Source of the DNA: Couchioplanes azureus
GTDB taxonomy: Bacteria > Actinomycetota > Actinomycetes > Mycobacteriales > Micromonosporaceae
Direction of reading: 5' to 3'
Length of the DNA stretch: 64,000 nt
NCBI RefSeq assembly: GCF_014648355.1
Contig: NZ_BMQY01000003.1
Span: 269,916-333,915, forward strand
Shown here: positions 52,653 to 61,174 of the stretch, in pieces
Position numbering within the stretch: position 1 is the first letter of the stretch
Layout: each line of letters begins with the position of its first letter
Notes under the pieces: generated by a model
The model's database searches: none
What the model was told of the DNA's origin: nothing
The model's input: only the letters and a program-made list of their open reading frames with translations
Position numbers and translations under genes: made by a program

Positions 52653-53084
52653 CTATCGACCGGCCAGCAGCCGGTTGACCGCCGCGTCCACGTCCAGGTG
52701 ATCGGACTCCCGGCCCCGCGGAACCACCACATAGGTGCGCCGCAGGAACCGGACCAGAACGCTGCGTGGTACTTCGAACAGCGCATTGCCGTCGGGCGAC
52801 GACAACGCCAGGGCGACGAAGTCGCCCCGCGGCGTGGCCCACGGCCACACCCGGACGTCCCCGATCCCCGCGGGCTCATCGAGCCCGGTCACGAGCAGTT
52901 CCCGCGCGAAGGACCAGCTCACGGCTTCCCCACCGGCTGATTCTGCGTGGAACAACACGTGGACCGCGTACGGGTCGGCTGGGTCGTACCGCAGGCTGGC
53001 GCGCACGGGCAGGGCCGTGGCATCAGGCGCTACGAGCCGCAGCGATGTTTCGACCTCGACGGTCGTTGGACGAATGGTACTCAT
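52653..53084 (-). CDS. ssgB: SsgA/SsgB-like sporulation and cell-division regulator
   Basis: A 143-residue SALP-family protein. SsgB positions the FtsZ ring for sporulation septation in Streptomyces. It matches throughout: LPVRASLRYDPADPYAVHVL, SWSFARELLVTGL, GDVRVWPWATPRGDFVALAL and FEVPRSVLVRFLRRTYVVVP. Length is normal for SsgB. GGGGGGAG seven bases before ATG 53084 supports the start. SsgB is the member generally shared by sporulating actinomycetes, which is why the symbol is used; SsgA-type paralogs cannot be fully excluded. Confidence 0.85.
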   Translation of the reverse strand: MSTIRPTTVEVETSLRLVAPDATALPVRASLRYDPADPYAVHVLFHAESAGGEAVSWSFARELLVTGLDEPAGIGDVRVWPWATPRGDFVALALSSPDGNALFEVPRSVLVRFLRRTYVVVPRGRESDHLDVDAAVNRLLAGR

Positions 53085-53401
53085 GGACGAACTCCCCCCG
53101 GCACCGCTGCGAGGCTGGTGAACCCCGCGTTTCCCATACTCAGGTGATCCCTGTCATTACGCTCCGCCATACGCTGATCTCACCCAGTAGTGGGAAGACG
53201 GTTCCGATAAGCTCTCCGAACGAGCCGTTAAACGGTATGTTGTCCTGTTCTGCCCAAGTACTCGGTTCCGCCCGGCGTCGGGTGGTCCAGCAGTTGACTC
53301 ACTCCGGTAACGTCCATTCCTCCCGGGTAGTGACGGGGAGGCGGAACACTAGGGGATGAAATGACCGGGAGCCCGCGATCTTTGCCGTGAAAGTGAACGA
53401 G
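53085..53401. other. Divergent intergenic region between ssgB and PGPGW membrane gene
   Basis: About 317 bp with noticeably lower GC than its surroundings, typical of a developmental-gene promoter region. TTGACT near 53294 could be a -35 element for the rightward gene, but no convincing -10 was found. I see no gene in it. Confidence 0.4.
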
Positions 53402-53815
53402 ATGTCCCAATCAGACCGCGTGACCGATTCCGACTCGCCCGTCGGCGTCCTCGATCGGATCCGGTCCAACCGCACCAGCCACCTGGCCCTGAAGATCGGC
53501 ATCGCCATCCTGGGCGGCGTGGTGGTCGCCGTGGGAATCGCCCTCATCCCGCTGCCCGGCCCCGGCTGGGCCATCGTGATCCTCGGCCTCGCCATCTGGG
53601 CGGTCGAGTTCGTCTGGGCACGCCACCTGCTGCAGTTCACCAAGAAGCACGTCCAGGCCTGGACCCACTGGGTCATGCGCCAGTCCCTGCCCCTGCGAGC
53701 CCTCATCGGCCTGCTCGGCTTCGTCTTCATCAGCGCGGTGGTATGGCTCTCCGTCAAGCTCACCATGGGCGTCGACCTGGCCGTGAAGATCCGCGACCTC
53801 CTCACCGGCACCTGA
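53402..53815 (+). CDS. TIGR02611-like membrane protein with PGPGW motif
   Basis: A 137-residue membrane protein. Two hydrophobic stretches flank LIPLPGPGWAIVILGLAIWA, the hallmark of this actinobacterial family. A third segment (LIGLLGFVFISAVVWLSV) lies near the C-terminus. Function unknown. The start is ATG 53402; GTG 53387 in frame is an alternative, and neither has a strong ribosome site. The tRNA gene follows 57 bp later. Confidence 0.82.
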   Translation: MSQSDRVTDSDSPVGVLDRIRSNRTSHLALKIGIAILGGVVVAVGIALIPLPGPGWAIVILGLAIWAVEFVWARHLLQFTKKHVQAWTHWVMRQSLPLRALIGLLGFVFISAVVWLSVKLTMGVDLAVKIRDLLTGT

Positions 53816-53872
53816 CGCGCCGACCCTGATTCGCACGCCCGGCGGGCGGTCCGGTACAGTCTGCTGCGGCAA

Positions 53873-53944
53873 GGGCGATTAGCTCAGCGGGAGAGCGCTC
53901 CGTTCACACCGGAGAGGTCACTGGTTCGATCCCAGTATCGCCCA
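53873..53944 (+). tRNA. tRNA-Val (anticodon CAC)
   Basis: A full cloverleaf of 72 nt. The acceptor stem GGGCGAT pairs with ATCGCCC. The D arm is AGCTCAGCGGGAGAGC. The anticodon stem CTCCG/CGGAG encloses loop TTCACAC with anticodon CAC. The T arm is ACTGG-TTCGATC-CCAGT. The 3' CCA is not encoded; the discriminator base is A. Confidence 0.95.
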
Positions 53945-53964
53945 CGAGTCTGGGGCTGCACTGT

Positions 53965-54003
53965 GCCCGCGGGGAGCGCGGGCCGGGCAGCCTCGTTTTG
54001 TTT
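53965..54003 (+). terminator. Hairpin with T-rich tail after tRNA-Val
   Basis: GCCCGCG (53965) pairs with CGCGGGC (53977-53983) around a 5-nt loop. About ten bases later comes TCGTTTTGTTT. This is the best-formed intrinsic terminator of the window and would end the tRNA transcript. Confidence 0.7.
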
Positions 54004-54131
54004 AGCGCGACTTCGTCGCGCGGAGCGGGGGCTTCGCCACCCGCACCCCCGCTGCCGGTGATCGGCTACTTCGTGGGTCGCCGGGAAGGTGCCTGGTCGA
54101 GGCGTTTTTCGCGGGCAGCGTAGGACTTTCG

Positions 54132-54209
54132 CATCCGCATCCGCGTCCATCCGCATCCGCGTCCATCCGCATCCGCGTCGGTGCCGGTGCCGGTGCCGGT
54201 GCTGGTGCC
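54132..54209. repeat. Two adjacent short tandem repeats
   Basis: Three perfect copies of a 16-bp unit, CATCCGCATCCGCGTC (54132-54179), are followed directly by five copies of a 6-bp unit, GGTGCC (one copy GGTGCT; 54180-54209). They lie between the tRNA and the end of the giant SGNH-GH1 gene, outside any gene I accept. Confidence 0.9.
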
Positions 54210-54235
54210 TCCGCATCCTGCTGCCGGGTTTTGGG

Positions 54236-57200
54236 TCAGGTGGGGAAGCCGTCTTCTAGGCGGCGGGCTTGCCAGGGGTGAGATGTTGCGGCGGTTGTGA
54301 TGGTGCCTTGGAGGGTGGAGTTGGTTCGGGTGGCGACGGCGCGTTGACCGTCGGCTTCCAGAGTGACGGTGGCGTCGTCGAGGCGGACCGTTAGGGGGGA
54401 CCATGCCCTTGGGGTTGCGTCGGGGAGCCAGGCGCCGGTCCATGCCGAGGTGTTGCCGGGCGGGTGGCCGATCTGGAACCGGAGGAGACCGCCGTTGCCG
54501 ATCCAGGCGCCGGCGAGGGGGTCCTTGGTGGCCTGCCAGGGTAGCTTGCGGCCGTCTCGCTCGTAGTGTCCGTGGAAGGTGATCGGTTCGCCGGCGCCGG
54601 TGCGCCGGCCGGTGAGGACGCCGGCGCCCGTGGCGTTGCCGGGTATGGCCGCGTGACGCAGGACGAGGGTGCCCAGCGCCGGGTCCGATGTGCCCACTAC
54701 CGGCAGCGGACTGCGACCGGTTCCCTCGGACAGAATGCCGCGGAGCCAGCCGTCGGGGTCGAGACGGACCGTGATGGTGAACGGCTGACCGTCCAGTGTC
54801 CCGGCGAGGAAGGCGGCCGAGCGGCGGCCGGGCCGGACCCGGTCGCCACCGGCGCTGATCTCGCCGAACAGCTGCCTGGCCCCGCGCAGGTCACCGCGGC
54901 CGATCGCATACGCGTAGGCCTGCCCTCCCTCGGTCAGGTGACGCGGCATGGCCGGATCGGAGCGGTCGACGGTGTAGAGGCCGAAATGCGCCGCTTGCCG
55001 GTAGCCCTCGTGCCACTCCCAGTTGTCCGCCAGGGTCCAGTAGAGGTAGCCGCGGATGGTGACCCCGTCGCGGATGGCGGCCAGCAGCTGGGTGAGGTGC
55101 GCGACCAGGAACGCGCCACGATGGTGGTCCCGCGCCTGCGGGATCCCGTTCTCGGTGATCAGTATGGGAAGGGCGTAGGTGGAGTGCAGCCGGCGTAGTA
55201 GTTCGCCGAAGCCGGCCGGAGAGATCTCCCAGCCCAGGTCGTTGAGCAGTTGGTGCACCTGGTCGCTGCCCTCGAGATGGTTGAGGAAGCGACCTCCGGT
55301 GTAGCCGGCCGAGAGGCTCACCAGCATGTCGGCGAACACGTAGACCGAGCGGTAGTAGTTCAGGCCGACGAAGTCGCAGTGGCTCGACCACGGTGTCGTC
55401 GGATCGATGCCCAGGAAGGCGGCCAGGTCGCTGCCGGTGAGGTAGACCCGGTTGCCCGGCCGGCGATGGATGGCGGTGTCGAGGCGGCCGTCGATGACGG
55501 CGTCCAGCAGATGCCAGTTGTAGAAGTAGTCGAACTGGTTGCGGGCCGCCTCCTGGTCGCCCAGCGGATGGTCGGTGACCGCGGTCGCGACCTTGGCATG
55601 CATCATCGCGTGGGCAAGCCCCACCAGCGAGTCGGCGTCGACGGCCTTGATCGCCTCGTACGCCCGGGTGTGCGCGCGGATCAGGTTGAGGTAGGCGGTC
55701 TTCGCCCGGCCGCCGTCCCCGGTGAACCCGGGCGGCCAGATCCCCGCGATGTACCCGACGCCGATCATCGAGCCGACCGGCTCGTTCAGCGTGATCCACC
55801 ACTTCACCCGGGCCGACCAGCGCGCGACGACGTACCGCACGAAGGCGACGAACGCGTCGACCGTCTCCGCGTTCTCCCAGCCGCGCATCGACGCCTGGAA
55901 GTCGGGGTCGTCCCCGCTGGCGAAGGGCAGCCCGACCGCAGAGCCGATGGTCGTCTCCCGCGGCGGGTTGAGCACCCAGACGGGCAGGCTCAGATGGTTG
56001 AGCGTCACCACCGGCGTCATTCCGCGCGCCTGGAGCGCATCGAGCACACCGTCGTAATAGGCGACGGCCGTCATGTCGAGGTCCGCGTCGGTCAGCGGGC
56101 CGCCGTGGGCGGCCCGGGACGGCTGGATGCGGGCCCATTCGACGGAATAGCGGTAGCTGTTCAGGCCGAGGGCGGCGGCGCGGTCGAGGTCGGCGCCGAG
56201 CACGGCCAGGTCGGCATGGCGCAGCGCCTCCCCGGGGCCGGTCAGGTCGACAGGGTGCCCGTCGTGCTCGGTCCAGGCGCGGACCCGCCGGCGGATCGCG
56301 GGCGAATCGGTGAACGCCGCCCAGTCGTTGTTGGTGATGCCGCCCTCGTTCTGCATGGCGGCGGTCGCGACGCCGAACAGGAACCCCGGCGGGAACGGAG
56401 GCAGGCCGGCCTCCTCGTTCGCCGGCTCGGTCCGCAGCGCCCGCAGCACCGCGTCGGCGTAGGCGCGAGCACCGGCCGGATTGGGATGTCCCACCGAGGC
56501 CCGGCGGCACTGGAAGACATCGGTCCGGCTCGCGTTCAGCTCGCAGGCGGGGGCGCGGTCCCCGGCGACGAACAGATCCTGTGGCGACAGGTCGCCGTTG
56601 ATGCCGTACAGCCACGCCTGCGAGGCCAGCGCGGCGTTGGCCGCGGTGAAACCGGGGTCGGCACAGCGGATCCGCGCGGCCGGCAGCTCGTCGTTGGCCT
56701 CCTCGACGGCCGCCCTGATCGCGAGGGCCGACAGGTCGTGGAACGCCCGGCAGTTGGTGATCACCTGAGGGATCAGCGAGCTGGTCAGCACACCGCCGGG
56801 CAGGCCGGCCAGGCTGACCCCGGCGGCCACGAGGAAGGCCGACAACAGGCCGGTGTCGCTGTCGTCGGACAGGATGCCGTAGTACGACGTGACGACGATC
56901 GTGGCGTTCGGGAACCGGGAGGCCGCCGCGGTCAGCAGGGTGCGCAGGTCGCGGCGGCAGTGGGCGTCCACGGCAGGGGCGAAGTCGGACGGCCGGGCCA
57001 GCGGACTGACGATCGAGCGGATGTTGACATCGTTGAGGCCGGCGGTGACCAGGACGAGGTCCACGCGGTCGGCCGTCCCGGCGTACGCGTCGAGCTGTTG
57101 CATGACGGTCGGGTAGGACGTCGGTATCTCACCGGGCAGGGCGGGCAGGGTCGTGGTGTCGCCGACGCCGATGGTCGCTCCGGAGTGCGCCAGCATCGTC

Positions 57201-59053
57201 GTGTAGCTCTTGATGCCGCCGCCGCCCTCGCCGAGCGCGCGTTCGACCACGCTGACGTACTTCTCGTGCGGACGCAGACCCTGGCCCCAGGCCACCGAGT
57301 CGCCCAGCACGACGATCACCAGCGTGTCGATCGTGAACGCCACGGCGTTGGACGGCGTGCCGTCGGCGAGCAGAACCTCACCGAGGCCGATCTCGCCGTC
57401 GGCGTTGTCCGCCGTCGCCACCGGCCGCTGCAGGGTGAACGTCATCGTCGCGCCGTTGACGAACACCGAGTCGGGCATGTCCTCCCCGTTCACCCGCACC
57501 CGGGCGCCGGGGGCGAACCCCGAACCGGTGACGGCAACCGTCGTTCCCGGCCTCACCCGCGACCCGTCGCCCACCGCGGTCACCTGCGGCAGGACGGAGA
57601 ACGACAGGGCGTTCGACCGGGTGCCGTCGGAGCGGCGTACCCGCAGGATCTGGTTCCCTCCGGTCACCGCCGGGACGCCGAACGTCGCCAGGGTGTCCGC
57701 GACGACGGTCATCGGCACCGGCTGGTCGGCGATGGTCAGCACGTCGTCCGGGAGCAGGCGCAGACCGCTGAGAGTGACCGTCGTACCGGCGACCGCACGG
57801 GCGGGATCGGCGCGCACCAGCGCCGGCTCGGTGAGCTTGCGACGGAACTCGGCCTCGGTGACCGGCACGAACCGGATGCTGTCGCGGTGCTGCCCGCCGT
57901 CGGGACCGCGATCACCGAGGTTTCCCTGCCGGCCCGGCGGGCCTGCCGCGCCGTCGTGCCGTTCCTCGGACATGAAGCAGTTCTTCGGTCGTGCCCCGAG
58001 GCGCCCGCCGTGGCCGCCGTCGCCCGGCGCGCCCGGCCCACCGCCGGGCCCGCCGGAACCGCCCTCGGTGCTGATGGTGAAGCCGCCCGAGGCGTACGCC
58101 TGCAGCACCGGCGCCGGCGCGTACAGGCCCAGCCGGCCGCCGTGCCCGCCGGGGCCACCCCTTCCGCCGCTCCCGCCGTTGCCGCCCGGCCCGCCGTCGC
58201 CGCCCGCCCCGGCACCACTGGCACAGAACCCGAGCCAGTCGTAGCGTTCGGCGATACCGTCGGAGCCGTCGCCGCCGTCGCCGCCGTCGCGTCCTCGCCC
58301 ACCGGGCGAACCGTCCTGACCGCGCAGGTCGAACACCGGCGATCCGGTCAGCTCCACGGCCCACATCTCGATCTCCGGCGCGGCCACCCCGGCCCACCCG
58401 GCCCCGCCGGGCGCCCCGTCCTCGCCCCGTCCGCCGGTCTCACCCCAGTGACCGTCCGGAGTGGGCGCCTTCCAGCCCTTGGGCGGCTTGTCGCCCGGCG
58501 GCCAGGACATCACCGCCGCCCCCGGTACCGGATGCTCATAGGTGAAGGTGACCCGTTGCCCCACCCGGATCCGCTCGGCGATGAACGTCAGGAACTGGTG
58601 CGGCCGGTTCAGCACCACCACGGTGTCGTCGGCGAGATCGACGGATTCGGCGACGAAGTACGCCACGTCGAGCGTGACGCTCGCCGCCGTGGCGGCCGGC
58701 GCCACAGCGAGGAGAGTCGGCTCCGCGGGTGCCACATCGAGGCGGGTGCCGGTGGGTAGCGCCGGTTCGACGAATCCCGGCACCAATGTCCGCGGGCCGG
58801 ACGGCAGCAGGACCCCCACCGGCCCGAGCCGGACCGGGCGGGCCGGGGTCACCGCGGAGCGGGGCGGGACGAGGACGCCGGGAGTTGCGGCCACCACCCC
58901 GGACAGAGCGAGCCGGCCCAGGCCGTTCAGCGTGGCGATGCCGTGCTGCTCCAGCACGGCACGGTGGAATGCCAGCCGGGCGACCGCCTGAGCGCGCGCC
59001 TCCGGATTGTCGAGGATGTCCACGGCGGACGATCGCAGAGTCATCGGTGGCAT
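54236..59053 (-). CDS. Multidomain collagen-like/IPT/SGNH hydrolase/GH1 glycosidase
   Basis: A 1605-residue protein. After a 190-residue N-terminal region comes a Gly-rich collagen-like segment (about 191-384; GGxG and GPGGxGG runs), then two IPT/TIG-like beta domains (about 405-575). The SGNH hydrolase spans about 576-880 (nucleophile Ser586 in VVLGDSVAWG, GLNDVN, His856 in GHPNPAGA). A complete GH1 glycosidase spans about 886-1390 (acid/base Glu1091 in TLNEPVG, nucleophile Glu1301 in LITENGIP, YLYWTLADNWEW). A beta-rich C-terminal region ends it. No signal peptide or anchor is visible. ATG 59053 has GGAGGAGG five bases upstream; a GTG lies at 59068. The combination looks suited to removing acyl and glycosyl groups from one glycan. 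Confidence 0.88.
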   Translation of the reverse strand: MPPMTLRSSAVDILDNPEARAQAVARLAFHRAVLEQHGIATLNGLGRLALSGVVAATPGVLVPPRSAVTPARPVRLGPVGVLLPSGPRTLVPGFVEPALPTGTRLDVAPAEPTLLAVAPAATAASVTLDVAYFVAESVDLADDTVVVLNRPHQFLTFIAERIRVGQRVTFTYEHPVPGAAVMSWPPGDKPPKGWKAPTPDGHWGETGGRGEDGAPGGAGWAGVAAPEIEMWAVELTGSPVFDLRGQDGSPGGRGRDGGDGGDGSDGIAERYDWLGFCASGAGAGGDGGPGGNGGSGGRGGPGGHGGRLGLYAPAPVLQAYASGGFTISTEGGSGGPGGGPGAPGDGGHGGRLGARPKNCFMSEERHDGAAGPPGRQGNLGDRGPDGGQHRDSIRFVPVTEAEFRRKLTEPALVRADPARAVAGTTVTLSGLRLLPDDVLTIADQPVPMTVVADTLATFGVPAVTGGNQILRVRRSDGTRSNALSFSVLPQVTAVGDGSRVRPGTTVAVTGSGFAPGARVRVNGEDMPDSVFVNGATMTFTLQRPVATADNADGEIGLGEVLLADGTPSNAVAFTIDTLVIVVLGDSVAWGQGLRPHEKYVSVVERALGEGGGGIKSYTTMLAHSGATIGVGDTTTLPALPGEIPTSYPTVMQQLDAYAGTADRVDLVLVTAGLNDVNIRSIVSPLARPSDFAPAVDAHCRRDLRTLLTAAASRFPNATIVVTSYYGILSDDSDTGLLSAFLVAAGVSLAGLPGGVLTSSLIPQVITNCRAFHDLSALAIRAAVEEANDELPAARIRCADPGFTAANAALASQAWLYGINGDLSPQDLFVAGDRAPACELNASRTDVFQCRRASVGHPNPAGARAYADAVLRALRTEPANEEAGLPPFPPGFLFGVATAAMQNEGGITNNDWAAFTDSPAIRRRVRAWTEHDGHPVDLTGPGEALRHADLAVLGADLDRAAALGLNSYRYSVEWARIQPSRAAHGGPLTDADLDMTAVAYYDGVLDALQARGMTPVVTLNHLSLPVWVLNPPRETTIGSAVGLPFASGDDPDFQASMRGWENAETVDAFVAFVRYVVARWSARVKWWITLNEPVGSMIGVGYIAGIWPPGFTGDGGRAKTAYLNLIRAHTRAYEAIKAVDADSLVGLAHAMMHAKVATAVTDHPLGDQEAARNQFDYFYNWHLLDAVIDGRLDTAIHRRPGNRVYLTGSDLAAFLGIDPTTPWSSHCDFVGLNYYRSVYVFADMLVSLSAGYTGGRFLNHLEGSDQVHQLLNDLGWEISPAGFGELLRRLHSTYALPILITENGIPQARDHHRGAFLVAHLTQLLAAIRDGVTIRGYLYWTLADNWEWHEGYRQAAHFGLYTVDRSDPAMPRHLTEGGQAYAYAIGRGDLRGARQLFGEISAGGDRVRPGRRSAAFLAGTLDGQPFTITVRLDPDGWLRGILSEGTGRSPLPVVGTSDPALGTLVLRHAAIPGNATGAGVLTGRRTGAGEPITFHGHYERDGRKLPWQATKDPLAGAWIGNGGLLRFQIGHPPGNTSAWTGAWLPDATPRAWSPLTVRLDDATVTLEADGQRAVATRTNSTLQGTITTAATSHPWQARRLEDGFPT

Positions 59054-59203
59054 GTCCGCCTCCTCCACGGCGCGGGCCCCGTCGTACCGCGCACCAACTC
59101 ACGGTGAATCGGCTGTTCGGGGCGGTCAATCCCCCGGTACGTCAGGGAAGTTCACCCACTTGACACCCGCTCGGAGGACCAGGCTGTCCGCGGGGAGGAC
59201 GTC

Positions 59204-59926
59204 ATGACCGCTTCACAGCAGGGAGCCTCCGAGACCGCCGCGGGTGATCCCCTGAACGAGTTCTCGTGGGCCACCGCGGCGACGGACAACGACGCGAAGA
59301 TCGGCCTTGCCGACGTACTGGTTCGCCTGCAGTTGATGGCGACCGACGCCGCGCGGGAGAAGGCGGCGGAGAACAGCGGGTGGTGGGCGAAAACCCCGCC
59401 GTCCATGCAGGTCATCCGATCGGGCACCCAGGCCGTCACCCGATGGTGGGCCACGGCCGTCGCGGCCGTCGGAGGCGTCTCCGGTCTCCTCGCCGGGATC
59501 TCCGGCGCGATCGGGTCGATGCGCAACGCCCTCGGCGACGCCGTCGTGGTCGCCCTGCTCGGTGCTGCGGCAGTGATCCTCGCCGCCACGGCCGTCTCGG
59601 TCGCGATGTTCGTTCGCGCGGATCTGGAGTCCCGCGGTCAGGCCACCGCGGCGAGGCACGCCGCACGAGCCGAGGTGGCCGCCGCCTTCCTGCACGCCAC
59701 GGCGGCGCTTCCGCGCAGAGCACCCGGAGCCATGTCACCGGAACAGTTGCTGGGGATGCTGACCGCCTTCCCCAACCGGGTGCGCGTGAGCACGTTCAGG
59801 GACCCGAAGTTGCGCCTCGTCAAGGGCATGGGCGTGCAGCCGGGCGGCGGTGTCCAGGTCGAGCTCGAGGGACGGGACTGGGTTGCGATCGAGGACCTGG
59901 ACCGATACACGACGGCAGCGCCTTAG
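59204..59926 (+). CDS. Membrane protein of unknown function
   Basis: A 240-residue protein. Residues 1-75 are soluble and helical (IGLADVLVRLQLMATDAARE). Two membrane helices lie at about 80-150 (AVAAVGGVSGLLAGISGAIG and VVVALLGAAAVILAATAVSV). A cytoplasmic tail of about 85 residues has a short beta domain ending QVELEGRDWVAIEDLDR. I do not recognise the family. GGGGAGG precedes ATG 59204. It diverges from the SGNH-GH1 gene with a 150-bp gap, so the two may share a control region. Confidence 0.7.
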   Translation: MTASQQGASETAAGDPLNEFSWATAATDNDAKIGLADVLVRLQLMATDAAREKAAENSGWWAKTPPSMQVIRSGTQAVTRWWATAVAAVGGVSGLLAGISGAIGSMRNALGDAVVVALLGAAAVILAATAVSVAMFVRADLESRGQATAARHAARAEVAAAFLHATAALPRRAPGAMSPEQLLGMLTAFPNRVRVSTFRDPKLRLVKGMGVQPGGGVQVELEGRDWVAIEDLDRYTTAAP

Positions 59927-59969
59927 GCAGCCGGGGAGGCGGTACGGTAGCCAGCCGCCCGGATCGCCG

Positions 59970-61145
59970 TCAGACCGCCTCGACGAGGCGGTTGAGGGCT
60001 ACCTCCAGGCGTTTCGGGTCCTGGGCGAAGCAGATGCGGAAGTAGCCCTCGAAGCCGGGGCCGAAGGCCGTGCCCGGGGCGATGCCGACGCCGGCGCGGC
60101 GGACGATGTCCTCGGCGTAGGCCAGGGGGTTGTCGGTGGCGCCGGCGATGCGGAAGAACGAGTAGAAGGATGCCGGCACCTGGGGGGCCATGATGCGGTC
60201 GTGGCCCTTGAAAGCGTCCGTGACGAGCTGGCGACCCAGGGCGCAGCGTTCGCGCATCTCCGTGACGAACGGTTCGCCGTGGCGGATCGCCGCGACGCCG
60301 GCGTGCTGGACGAAGGTCGCCGAGCCGGTGCTGTTGATGGCGCTGAGGTTGCCGACCTGGTGTGCCAGGCCCGCCGGGTGGACCAGCCAGCCCAGCCGCC
60401 AGCCGGTCATCGACCAGGTCTTCGAGAAGCTCTGGACCACGAACAGGGCGTCGTCCTCGGCGGCGACCTCGAGGAAGGACGGGGTGGCCACCGAGCCGTC
60501 GTAGACGATGCGGTTGTAGACCTCGTCCGCGATCACCCAGGTGCCGCGGCGGCGGGCCAGGTCGAGGAGGGCGCGCTGCTCCTCGGAGGTCATCGTCCAG
60601 CCGGTGGGGTTGTTCGGGGTGGCCACGAAGATCGCGCGGGTGCGATCGTCGCAGGCGGCGTCGACGCGGCCCAGGTCCAGGGACCAGACGTCGGCGTCCG
60701 CCTCCAGCGGGACGAACCGGACGGTTGCCCCCATGGCCTCGACGGCGATGACGATGTTCGGCCAGATCGGGGACACCACCACGACGTTGTCGCCGGGCTC
60801 CACCAGGCACTGCAGCGAGATCATGATCGAGGTCATGCCCGAGGACGTCGCCGACAGCCGGTCGAGGGAGATCTCGAGGCCGTGCGTACGCCGGTGGTAG
60901 TCCTGGATCGCCTGGCGCAGCGGCGCGACGCCCCGGCGGTCCGCATAGGTCGTCTTGCCCTGGGCCATGGCGAGCTCGGCGGCCTCCCGCACGACCAGGG
61001 GCGTGGGCAGGTCGGACTCTCCGAAGCAGAGGCTGATGGCGTCGGGATGTTCGCCGCAGAGACGCGCGACGTGCACGATCTCCTGGGTGCGCATCCGGGC
61101 GAGGGCGGAGCGGAAGGGCGGGATGTTCGTCGGTGCCGAGGTCAT
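59970..61145 (-). CDS. PLP-dependent aminotransferase, class I/II
   Basis: A 391-residue fold-type I aminotransferase. It has ATPNNPTGW, the conserved Asp/Tyr in IADEVYNRIVYDG, the PLP-lysine at residue 242 in QSFSKTWSMTGWRLGW, and Arg in YFRICFAQD for the carboxylate. It would interconvert an amino acid and a keto acid, or aminate a ketone made by the next enzyme. GAGGAG about nine bases before ATG 61145. It is 29 bp downstream of the ThDP-enzyme gene in the same operon. Confidence 0.92.
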   Translation of the reverse strand: MTSAPTNIPPFRSALARMRTQEIVHVARLCGEHPDAISLCFGESDLPTPLVVREAAELAMAQGKTTYADRRGVAPLRQAIQDYHRRTHGLEISLDRLSATSSGMTSIMISLQCLVEPGDNVVVVSPIWPNIVIAVEAMGATVRFVPLEADADVWSLDLGRVDAACDDRTRAIFVATPNNPTGWTMTSEEQRALLDLARRRGTWVIADEVYNRIVYDGSVATPSFLEVAAEDDALFVVQSFSKTWSMTGWRLGWLVHPAGLAHQVGNLSAINSTGSATFVQHAGVAAIRHGEPFVTEMRERCALGRQLVTDAFKGHDRIMAPQVPASFYSFFRIAGATDNPLAYAEDIVRRAGVGIAPGTAFGPGFEGYFRICFAQDPKRLEVALNRLVEAV

Positions 61146-61174
61146 GGCGGTGGTCTCCTCAACAGGAAGTGGTG

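Noticed and set aside
54132..54209. Direct repeats considered as a CRISPR array or replication origin iterons
   Set aside because: No spacers, no cas genes and no replication gene nearby; simple tandem repeats explain them.
53873..54235. Integration site of a mobile element at the tRNA gene
   Set aside because: No integrase, no second copy of the tRNA 3' end and no transposase are visible in the flanking 10 kb.
55250..58759. Long plus-strand frame opposite the SGNH-GH1 gene
   Set aside because: No domain; the minus-strand product carries both GH1 catalytic motifs.
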